A DNA stretch of 64,000 bases from NCBI GenBank assembly GCA_023091665.1, contig JALJCQ010000011.1, positions 186,001 through 250,000 on the forward strand, in the 5' to 3' direction. Below are positions 19,925 to 28,147 of this stretch, one piece after another. The position numbers were made by a program, and so were the translations under genes. The notes beneath the pieces are model-generated. The model was not told the origin of the DNA. It ran no database searches and saw nothing but the letters and a program-made list of their open reading frames with translations. This DNA is from Pythium myriotylum (taxonomy: Eukaryota; Oomycota; Peronosporomycetes; Pythiales; Pythiaceae). Within the stretch, counting starts at the first letter, position 1. The number at the start of each line of letters is the position of its first letter.

Positions 19925-21094
19925 TTATTCCTCTTGTCTGGGCTCTACACCAACACTGGATGATTGCCAACACCAACCCTTCAGGTTCCACACGAGGCTA
20001 AATGTCGATCCATCTCTGGCGAAGCTGTATGCATTGGCAAACGCCTGTCGCAAGAACTCGACTGGTACGCCGACAGCCAGGCCTAGCACGCCTCCAGCAA
20101 AGATCATTGCAGCGATAGTTGGCATCACGAGTGTGACAACGTAGAAGTCGAAATGGACACAGTAGATTGCAAGCCATGTTTCGTCGCGTGTCAGTGTTCG
20201 CGCCAGCAGCTCGGCTTCATACGCACCGGCAAATGACATGACGATGAGAGCCAGCACTGCGAGAGTGAAATGATCGTCGTCTATGAACAGCGTCGTTTTG
20301 TCAAGAGAGATGTGGAGTACGGAAGCTACGGCGATGGCTACGGCCGAAGCCACGCTGCCGACAGCAAGATGACCTAAGAATACTGGATGTCCTTCACCCG
20401 AAGTGCGTTGGACACCACACATGAGCAGGATGATGAAGGAAGACAACACTGTCAGCTGGGTGCAGTAGAATACGGATGGATGCGCGAACGCGATTTGTGA
20501 ACTCACAAGGAGTATCGCCAAAGTCACGATGTAAATCGAGTATAATAGCCGGCGCAAGATCGATTTATCCAGAGCTAACTTGAGGAACACGATCTCCAAC
20601 AAGAGAGATAAGTACAACGCGACACGGCACGCACCACTCGTGAAGTGTGAATCCAGTATGCTTGTCAGGACAGGGATGTAGACGCAGATCGCCATTAAAC
20701 TCGCGAGCAAGGCCAGGTGATAAGTGACCTTGCCCCACAGCCTTCGGCGCAAAGCAGCTTGCTCATTGTCTGGCTGCACACAAGCAATCGAATGTTCGAG
20801 ACTGATTGCGCCCGAGAAGAAGTCCCAGCGGTCAAACCATCCCGGAATGTCCCCCAGACGCTTGTCTCGGAGGAGTTTTTGAGCCAGACGAGCTCGCAAT
20901 GACGGGCCACTTGGATCTTGAAGGGCAGCTGAAGATTCTTGATCTGTTGTCGCGCTCTCGCTTGCTGAACCTTCTGCATCTTGTGGATCCACTTCTTCGG
21001 TCGATAATAGCGAGCCCTCTCCTACTGCGAGATGAGGTGCCACTGTTGCGGCGGAGTGTGCAGTTGAACGTGCGTTGAGGCTTGAGCTATTCAT
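19925..21094 (-). CDS. Divergent BI-1/TMBIM-like multi-pass membrane protein
   Basis: Single exon, 389 residues from ATG 21094 (an in-frame GTG lies two codons upstream). An N-terminal Ser/Glu-rich cytosolic region of about 90 residues ends in GDIPGWFDRWDFF, a motif shared with the gene at 52920 (GGVPGWLDRWNLL). Seven or eight hydrophobic helices follow. The segment DETWLAIYCVHFDFYVVTLVMP aligns with HEAWMGVYFFHFDLVPGLVI of that paralogue and, more loosely, with the C-terminal helices of the protein at 36437. The helix count and spacing resemble Bax-inhibitor-1 proteins, which modulate ER calcium and cell death elsewhere. Sequence is very divergent, so the family call is moderate. Confidence 0.7.
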   Translation of the reverse strand: MNSSSLNARSTAHSAATVAPHLAVGEGSLLSTEEVDPQDAEGSASESATTDQESSAALQDPSGPSLRARLAQKLLRDKRLGDIPGWFDRWDFFSGAISLEHSIACVQPDNEQAALRRRLWGKVTYHLALLASLMAICVYIPVLTSILDSHFTSGACRVALYLSLLLEIVFLKLALDKSILRRLLYSIYIVTLAILLVSSQIAFAHPSVFYCTQLTVLSSFIILLMCGVQRTSGEGHPVFLGHLAVGSVASAVAIAVASVLHISLDKTTLFIDDDHFTLAVLALIVMSFAGAYEAELLARTLTRDETWLAIYCVHFDFYVVTLVMPTIAAMIFAGGVLGLAVGVPVEFLRQAFANAYSFARDGSTFSLVWNLKGWCWQSSSVGVEPRQEE

Positions 21095-21582
21095 TTGCAC
21101 TCGGACAAAGTGAATACTGGTATCGGGATAACGAAAGGCATCACCAGGTAGTGTTCGTACTAATCAGGACCTTCACCTTCCACTTCTGGGCCCATCCATA
21201 ATTCTGCTAACGCATGTTATTCTTGGAAGGACTGTCTTGGATTGACTGATTAAGCATGTTACATTTATGTCTTCGATCTGAACACTCAGAATGCACCAGC
21301 TTCAGTTTCCTGACCACCAGTGATCGACCGAGCCGAGGCATTTTTCGTGGGTTTGAGGTTCAAGAGAGAAAGAAGTCGGTGGATATCCGAGATGTGCATG
21401 AGATTATTCATCAGATTTGAAGGCATACACTAATCATATAGCGGTGTGCAAAGGGGATCGCTTTTCCTGCGGAGATCAATTTTGATATTGCTGTGTCCGA
21501 CTTCGAGGATACGTCCCGCGCTCGTGTTTGGTTTGGCGAAACTCTCCTGTTGGACGATGAAACGGATCGAAGAATGCCATTC
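21095..21582. other. Intergenic, nothing recognised
   Basis: About 490 bp holding the promoter of the membrane-protein gene on the left and the 3' flank of the kinesin-tail gene on the right. AT-richer than its surroundings, with no gene, repeat or RNA structure that I can support. Confidence 0.45.
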
Positions 21583-22248
21583 TCATGGCTGACCGAAAAC
21601 CTTTCAGATCATACAAGAGTCGATTATACAAAATCCAAAAATGCCTCGCTTCAACTTACCTCGACCATCAAGTTGCCTCCTGCAATGTATTTGGCGAATG
21701 GATCAGTCACATCAACAATGTGGCGGGATTCAAAGTTGATAGTGAGATCTTCACATCCGTTCGCAATCAACGGTGTCTTTTGACTATTGTCACGAAAGAA
21801 TCCATACTGGAGGAAAATTCGCGAGTGCTTCATGTTCTTGAAACCCGTGATCGTTCGTAGGGTAACTCGATATTCAATTGTCCGGTCCACAAAATCGTAC
21901 AGTTGGTCCTCTTTCTCGTCGACTTGAGGGGGCACATAAGGCTTGAAGTGCGTGGACTAAACAAAAGATTCAAGCACAGATACGTCCACAAATGAAATCT
22001 TGTGGTCATACATCTCGAGTTCCGCTGGCCCGCGGTGGCGCGATGAAAGGTTCCACGGTAATATGCAGGTAGCCGACGATCGTGCCGATTCGCGACACGA
22101 TAGGGCTCCGCTCGTCGACGGTGAAGAAGTAGTTGAGGCCACCCAAATAGACGACACATGCACCGAGCGCCTCCGGCTCCAGAGGGGTGCCAAGTGTATC
22201 CTTCTTGGCGCGAGGAGCGACGCCGGGCTGTTTTAGCATCACGTGCAT
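21583..22248 (-). CDS. Kinesin-3-like tail protein lacking a motor domain
   Basis: Three exons, 22012-22248, 21660-21956 and 21583-21600, with clean introns (gtatga..tttag, 55 nt; gtaagt..aaag) give 183 residues ending VEVFGQP. GACVVYLGGLNYFFTVDE and IGTIVGYLHITVEP resemble the post-motor block of kinesin-3 proteins. LYDFVDRTIEYRVTL, RIFLQYGFFRD and NLMVEVFG resemble the C2-like tail unit that follows it. No motor, Walker or FHA sequence is present in the surrounding DNA. A stop lies in frame 14 codons upstream of ATG 22248 and no acceptor AG lies between, so the gene either starts here or has lost its 5' part. Splice sites and frames are intact, so it may still be expressed. Confidence 0.6.
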
Positions 22249-22575
22249 TTCCGCCAAAGCCAGTTCAACCGGGATAACCAAGACAGATCATCCCTTCTAA
22301 ACCGATATAGGTGTATTGATCATACTAGAAAGGTGAACTGGCTTCTTCACCTGAGCCGGAGGTGAATAAGACAGGCCGGCGGCGCCATCCTTCATGTTCT
22401 GTGCGGAGTTGGTCCGCGAGGCCCGTGGAGAGGCACTCGCCGCGACGAGTGATGAAGGGCGGCGCCTCTGTTCATTCTCGCAAGTGTCGCACGTCCTCGC
22501 GAAGCCGCGTCGTGAAGCGAGCGCGCCCGCCCAGAATCCGACTCGCCACCTCGAGCGAAGTGCTCTTGCCACATC

Positions 22576-22848
22576 ATGACAGTCGCGCCGGAAGTTGAAC
22601 GGTACGTGACGAGAGACTATCCAACCTGATGTGACCAGAGGTGGCCTCACGTCGCGCCTCTTCCTTGACGTCGTTGCAGTCCCTGCACGCCGCGGAAGCG
22701 CCTCGAGATCGCCAAGGAGGTCGACCGCGAGTCGGCGCTCGTGCTGGACAAGGACCGGGCCGCCGCCGTCGAGACGCCGCGGCTGCGCGACTTCTGCCAG
22801 AGCTTCGTGGGCACCGTGGTCAAGCAAGCCAGCCAGCGCTTCGGATGA
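22576..22848 (+). CDS. Small spliced hypothetical protein, 64 residues
   Basis: Two exons, 22576-22601 and 22680-22848 (195 nt, exactly 65 codons). The intron has a consensus donor gtacgt and acceptor gttgcag, phase 2. The product starts MTVAPEVERPCTPRKRL, continues with a charged helix (EIAKEVDRESALVLDKDRAA) and ends FCQSFVGTVVKQASQRFG. Third positions in exon 2 are almost all G or C, as in real genes nearby. No family recognised; two Cys and a short amphipathic helix are the only features. It is missed by long-ORF searches because exon 1 is only 26 nt. Confidence 0.6.
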
Positions 22849-23731
22849 AGGGCGCCGCCGGTCTAGGTGTCGACCCAACCCGGCAGTAATGCACCCATCT
22901 CCGCCGTCGTGTCAAGCGTCTGGATCATCCGTCGTCGTTCCGCGCTGCCTCTTCCCGTGTGTGCGTGTGTGTGGTAGAAACCCTGCCGAGCGGACGGGGA
23001 GGATGGTGCCACGTCGTGCGGTGGCTAGTAATCGCAGCTTCAATAGATCGGGCTCGTATCCCTCTGCCTCCTCGCTTGTTTGACCGAGCGGATGGCGATC
23101 TGACGCCTCGTGACACCTATCTATCCGGACGCGGGCCTGTCGTCCAGAGCGTCGAGGTCCGACCTCTACCGACGCCATGCTCGGAAGTCCTTTTAATTAT
23201 AATTACTATTAGACGATGAGACATCAGCCGCCGTCAACTTGGCCGCCGTCAACTCGGTGGCGTCGGGAGGACACACGGTCCTCTCACGACGAAGCGAGCG
23301 TCAAATTTTGCCGTTGGGTTGACGCATCCGCCCAGGGGGTGTCGCAAGCGCTCCTCAAGGGGGAGGGTTGAGTCGGGAGGCGTCAAACACGATTTCCCCC
23401 AACGGCCGGAATCGCGAATTTATGAAAATCCCACAGCGAAGGCGGGGCGAATCAGGGCTAGGGTGTCTGGCTGGAAGAAAACCATCTGATTGGCGGAAAC
23501 CCTTCTGAAGGGCTAGGGCCGTCCGCTCCAGCCGGGGCGCCGACTTGAGCCGGCTTGTTTTTCCAACGCAGCAGCCGTTGGAATCGCGTCGGAGAGAGTG
23601 GTTTTTTTTGTTCTGACGACGGCGCGCGGTCGCTCAATTGCTGTTCCGGTCAGCTTTCTGGATGTCTTCCGGAGCGCGTCCGGAGCTTCCCCAAAAACCA
23701 CCAGTTCCCGTATTCCGACCGACTGCTCGCC
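22849..23731. other. Intergenic, myosin promoter region
   Basis: About 880 bp upstream of the myosin start. A near-exact 16-nt tandem duplication (gccgccgtcaactt/cgg) lies at about 23230-23260. The frame of the myosin stays open back to 23555 but contains no good start before ATG 23732. No other gene supported. Confidence 0.5.
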
Positions 23732-26700
23732 ATGGACAAAGGCGTGGGGGTCTGGCTGCGAGATGCCGAGCGCGACGACTGGAGCCGCGCGCAGGTCGTG
23801 CGCGTCGATGGTGTTGGCGCCTCTGAGCGCGCCGTGCGCGTGACGCTGCGCCTGCTCGACGGGCGCGGCGAGCGCGTCGTGGACGTGGACCTCAAGGCGC
23901 TCGAGGACGAGGACGCGTCCGTGGACGTGCTGCTGGCCAACAGCCACGACATGGACCTCGTGGAAGACCTCATCCAGCTGCCGCACCTCCACGAGCCCGG
24001 CATCTGCCACACGCTCAACGAGCGCTTCAAGATCAACGAGATCTACACGCTCACGGGCGAGATCCTGCTCGCGATCAACCCGTTCAAGAACATCGGCATC
24101 TACACCGACAAGATCATGCGCAAGTACATCCGCAACGGCGACAAGCGCGCGCTCGGCGCCGACGTCGGCGACATGCCGCCGCACGTCTTCAGCGTCGCCG
24201 ACAAGGCCTACCGCTCGCTCATGAACCCGCTCGCGACCAACGCATGGGGGAACGCCAACCAGTCCATCCTCGTCTCGGGCGAGTCGGGCGCCGGCAAGAC
24301 CGAGAGCACCAAGTTCGTCATGCAGTACCTCGCGACCATCTCGCAGAGCCAGCCCCACGACGCCGACCGCGGCTCGTTCAGCGGCGCGCCCGCGCCGCCG
24401 TCGCCCGGCGAGGACGACGGCGCCGTCATGCGCCAGGTCATGTCCTCCAACCCGATCCTCGAGTCCTTTGGCAACGCGCGCACGATCCGCAACGACAACT
24501 CGTCGCGCTTCGGCAAGTTCATCAAGATGCAGTTCAGCGCGCGCGGCCGCCTCGTGGGCGCCACCATCCAGACCTACTTGCTCGAAAAAGTGCGCCTCAC
24601 GTACCAGGCCGAGGCCGAGCGCAACTACCACGTCTTCTACGAGATGGTCGCCGGCGCCTCGGCGGTTGAGAAGGAGCGCTGGCAGCTCGGCAAGCCCACG
24701 CAGTTCCACTACCTCAACCAGAGCACCTGCATCGTGCGCAAGGACGGCGTCGACGACGCGCAGCAGTTCCGCGTGCTCAAGAATGCGCTCCAGGTCATGG
24801 GCTTTGGCGACGAGGACGTCGAGAGCATCTTCGCCACGGTCGCCATGCTGCTCCACCTTGGCAACCTCGAGTTCGAGCCGAGCGACAACGGCGGATCGGG
24901 CGTCGAAGGCTCGACCATCAGCCAGGACTGCCAGAACTCGATGGAGTTTGTTCTCCAGTACTTGAACGTCGACAAGGCTGGCCTGGAAGAGGCCATTTGC
25001 TTCCGCAAGATCCAGGCCAAGGAAGAGACCTACAGCATCAGCCTCGCGCCGGACGCTGCCGAGAACTCGCGTGATGCGCTCGCGCGATTCCTCTACGGGA
25101 AGCTCTTCGACTGGCTCGTGTCTCGTATCAACGAGATGATGGAGGCGGCGCCTCACCACGTTGGCAAGGGGCGCGGCGGCTTCATCGGATTGCTCGATAT
25201 CTTCGGCTTCGAAGACTTGGCCCACAACTCGTTCGAGCAGCTCTGTATCAACTACGCGAACGAGACTCTCCAGCAGCACTTCAACCTTACCGTGCTCCGC
25301 CTTGAGCAGGAAGTGTATGAGCGTGAGAAGATTCAGTGGAGCTTTATCAACTTCCCTGATAACTCGATGTGTATCGAGCTCATCGAAGGCAAGCCCTACG
25401 GCTTGTTGACGGCGCTCGACGAAGAGTGTATCGTGCCGCAGGGTAATGACCGCAACTTCGCGCGAAAGCTCTACCGCCAGCACAAGGACAATGCGCACTT
25501 CAGCGCCGATAAGACCCACGTCGCGAACCACATGTTCGTGATCCACCACTACGCCGGCAAGGTCGCGTACGATACGTTTGGCTTCTGCGAGAAGAACAAG
25601 GATGTCTTGTATCCCGAGATTACGAACCTCATCAAGAGGTCGACCAAGCCGTTCGTCCGTGGACTGCTGCGCGAGAACGTCGGTCCAGCCGTCACAGCCA
25701 AGCACCCGCCCCCGATCATGCGTAAGACGAGCCGAGCTGCGAACAACCGCGTCAGTCTCGGCTCGCAGTTCCGCAACCAGCTCCGAGAACTGATTGAGAC
25801 GATTGGTGTCACAAGCTGCCACTACGTGCGATGTCTCAAGCCCAACGACAGTGCAGAGCCTGCAGTCTTTTCGTCGAAACGAATCTGTGATCAGCTGAAG
25901 GCTGGTGGTGTGCTTGAGGCTGTTCGAGTGAATCGAGCAGGCTACCCGGTGCGTCTTAGTCACCAACAGTTCATCAAGCGGTACCGGCCACTCGCAAACG
26001 GCGCAATTTTGCGTGCGATCCCAGAGCAGGCCGGCTCCGACGAGTTCTTTGACGCGGACAAGCGCAAGGATGGCTGCCAACTTCTTGTGGACTTCTTGCT
26101 CAAGGCCCACAAAGAGCGCCACCCAGAGCAGTACGTGGAGCAGACACAGAATGTCTCCCATGCCTCGTCTAAGAACAAGCTGGACCCACTGGCGGTCGCC
26201 GGTATCCAGGTGGGCGTCTCGAAGGTGTTTTTCCGTCGATCGGCTATCCAATTCGTAGAGGCGCAACTCGCCAAGCGATATGGCGAGTTCGTCGTGCTCA
26301 TCCAAGCGATCGCACGAGGTTTCATTCGTCGCCGTCGCTACCAGCACATGCAGCGCGCGTGCGGAGTGCTGCAGCGAGTCATGCGGGGTCACATCGCGCG
26401 GTGTCGATTCTTCGACATGCGAGAGCGTTACCGTCAGCAGCAAGAGCGCGAGCGAGCAGCTAGTGCTGCTGCTGAAGCCGAGCGTAAGGCTGCTGCCGCT
26501 AGGGCAAAGGCCGCAGCTGACGCGAAGGCTGCAGCAGAAGCCAAGGCCGCGGCTGAGGCAAAGGCTGCCGCAGACCGCAAAGCAGCTGAGGAAGAAGCGG
26601 CGCGCACGACGACCTCGTCGGATCCGGTTTCTGACGACTCCTCGGAAGAGAACGGCGACGATGTTGTCGGACTCCGCCTAACAGATCGACCAACGGCTCG

Positions 26701-28030
26701 CATGACCTCTGGCCGTGGTACCGCTCGATTCCGCTTCACGAAGGATTACTCGAATGACGGATTCCGCGAGAGCAACCGCATGACCATGGGCGAGGCACCT
26801 CGCTCGGTTGCGATGGATCCTGGTGACACGGTGCTCCACGTCGCTGCCAACTGCTGCAATGAGCACGACGTGCTCAAGCTTTTGCAGAACGGATCGGACA
26901 TCAACGCTCGAAACCGACGAGGGCGAACGCCTCTGCACACGGCAGCCTTGCACCATAACCTTGAGGTCGTCGGCATCCTTTTGGACTGGGAAGCGGACGT
27001 CGTATGCCAAGATAACGATGGCAACACCCCGTTGCACCTGACGACCGACGCGCAGATCGCTCGCATGCTGCTCGAGGCCGGCTGTACGCCTAACATTATC
27101 AACGCCGATGGACGTACCCCGCTGATTGAGGCTGTGGATCGTGGTGACACACAAATTGTCAAGTTCCTCATGCAATTCAAGGCTGATGTGCTGTTCCGCG
27201 AGCTCAAGCATCACCAGACTGCGTTGCACCTCGCAGTGCGCAAGGGCCATTACGCCATCGTCATGGAGCTCTGCAAGGCGCAGGAAATCCAGAACCTGGT
27301 CATGCTCACCGACCGCAACGAGAACAATGCGCTTCACTTCGCAGTTTCTCGCGACCGCAAGAACGGTCCGCGCCTCGTCGACTACCTGATCAAGCACGGC
27401 GCCGAGGTGAACAAGGTGAACGCGCGCCTGCAGACACCACTGGTTGTGCATATCATGACAACACGTCAGACCGACCCGGCCATCACGGAACTCTTCATCA
27501 GCAAGGGCGCCGACCCGAACGTGCCGCTTGCGGACGGCTCGTCGCTTCTGCACGTGGCCGTCGAGCGCGAGCTCATTGATATCGCGTGCTCGCTCTTGCG
27601 AGGTGGTGCGAACCTGAACCAGCCTGACGAGAAGGGCCGACTCGTGATGGAGGTATGCCAGAAGAAGTATCTGCGCAAGCTCTTCAACGCCATCTCCTTC
27701 CCACCGGCGTGGATCGACGATAAGTCACGCAAGGCCTGCATGACTTGTGGCAACGGCTTCAAGTTCGGCTCGCGCAAGCACCACTGTCGCCACTGCGGCT
27801 GCGTCTGCTGCTCCGAGTGTTCGGCGTTCACGATCGAGATGTTCCGGTTCCCCAAGGATTTCCCCGGCCGCGTCACGACTGGCGGCAAGTCGGTCAAGGA
27901 CCCGCAGCGTGTCTGCCGCACGTGTAACGCCGTCTTCAAGATGCGATCAGCACAGAAGGAGTCCAAGTCAGGCTTCATAGCGCGCGTGCTGGGCTACGAG
28001 TGGGACGAGGTCACCACGCACCAGACCTAA
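23732..28030 (+). CDS. Myosin with IQ motifs, ankyrin repeats and C-terminal FYVE finger
   Basis: Single 4.3-kb exon, 1,432 residues from ATG 23732. Residues 80-850 are a complete motor: FKINEIYTLTGEILLAINPF, P-loop GESGAGKT (183-190), switch I region NDNSSRFGKF (about 255), switch II/relay DIFGFEDL (about 493), SH helix region TSCHYVRCLKPN. Two or more IQ motifs follow (VLIQAIARGFIRRRRY, GVLQRVMRGHIARCRF, about 855-900). Next is an Ala/Lys/Glu-rich helix of near-repeated AEAKAAA units. Residues about 1030-1320 hold ankyrin repeats (DTVLHVAANCC, GRTPLHTAALHHN, GNTPLHLTTDA, GRTPLIEAVDRGD). A FYVE zinc finger ends the tail (CMTCGNGFKFGSRKHHCRHCG, CCSECS, CRTC, eight Cys/His ligands). FYVE fingers bind PI3P, so this motor likely moves endosomal membranes along actin. 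It is convergent with the EGF gene, 117 bp apart. Confidence 0.93.
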   Translation: MDKGVGVWLRDAERDDWSRAQVVRVDGVGASERAVRVTLRLLDGRGERVVDVDLKALEDEDASVDVLLANSHDMDLVEDLIQLPHLHEPGICHTLNERFKINEIYTLTGEILLAINPFKNIGIYTDKIMRKYIRNGDKRALGADVGDMPPHVFSVADKAYRSLMNPLATNAWGNANQSILVSGESGAGKTESTKFVMQYLATISQSQPHDADRGSFSGAPAPPSPGEDDGAVMRQVMSSNPILESFGNARTIRNDNSSRFGKFIKMQFSARGRLVGATIQTYLLEKVRLTYQAEAERNYHVFYEMVAGASAVEKERWQLGKPTQFHYLNQSTCIVRKDGVDDAQQFRVLKNALQVMGFGDEDVESIFATVAMLLHLGNLEFEPSDNGGSGVEGSTISQDCQNSMEFVLQYLNVDKAGLEEAICFRKIQAKEETYSISLAPDAAENSRDALARFLYGKLFDWLVSRINEMMEAAPHHVGKGRGGFIGLLDIFGFEDLAHNSFEQLCINYANETLQQHFNLTVLRLEQEVYEREKIQWSFINFPDNSMCIELIEGKPYGLLTALDEECIVPQGNDRNFARKLYRQHKDNAHFSADKTHVANHMFVIHHYAGKVAYDTFGFCEKNKDVLYPEITNLIKRSTKPFVRGLLRENVGPAVTAKHPPPIMRKTSRAANNRVSLGSQFRNQLRELIETIGVTSCHYVRCLKPNDSAEPAVFSSKRICDQLKAGGVLEAVRVNRAGYPVRLSHQQFIKRYRPLANGAILRAIPEQAGSDEFFDADKRKDGCQLLVDFLLKAHKERHPEQYVEQTQNVSHASSKNKLDPLAVAGIQVGVSKVFFRRSAIQFVEAQLAKRYGEFVVLIQAIARGFIRRRRYQHMQRACGVLQRVMRGHIARCRFFDMRERYRQQQERERAASAAAEAERKAAAARAKAAADAKAAAEAKAAAEAKAAADRKAAEEEAARTTTSSDPVSDDSSEENGDDVVGLRLTDRPTARMTSGRGTARFRFTKDYSNDGFRESNRMTMGEAPRSVAMDPGDTVLHVAANCCNEHDVLKLLQNGSDINARNRRGRTPLHTAALHHNLEVVGILLDWEADVVCQDNDGNTPLHLTTDAQIARMLLEAGCTPNIINADGRTPLIEAVDRGDTQIVKFLMQFKADVLFRELKHHQTALHLAVRKGHYAIVMELCKAQEIQNLVMLTDRNENNALHFAVSRDRKNGPRLVDYLIKHGAEVNKVNARLQTPLVVHIMTTRQTDPAITELFISKGADPNVPLADGSSLLHVAVERELIDIACSLLRGGANLNQPDEKGRLVMEVCQKKYLRKLFNAISFPPAWIDDKSRKACMTCGNGFKFGSRKHHCRHCGCVCCSECSAFTIEMFRFPKDFPGRVTTGGKSVKDPQRVCRTCNAVFKMRSAQKESKSGFIARVLGYEWDEVTTHQT

Positions 28031-28147
28031 GCCCGTGAGCCTCGACGTCCGTCTCTCGCGTGTGTCCATTTGTCATGTCCACCTGCAGCTTGCGATAGAA
28101 AGCAACCCTTTGTCCACACTAGTAGTAGTAAATACAATATGGTCCAT

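Noticed and set aside
21900..22030. Apparent frameshift in the kinesin-tail gene
   Set aside because: A 55-nt GT-AG intron (21957-22011) joins the two blocks in phase, so no frame break is needed.
22297..22878. 193-codon minus-strand open frame
   Set aside because: Overlaps the spliced mini-gene in antisense, is Arg-rich without a domain, and has no good start context.
23513..26443. 976-codon open frame on the minus strand
   Set aside because: It is the antisense shadow of the myosin motor exon, an effect of high GC3; its product has no domain and the sense frame is unmistakable.
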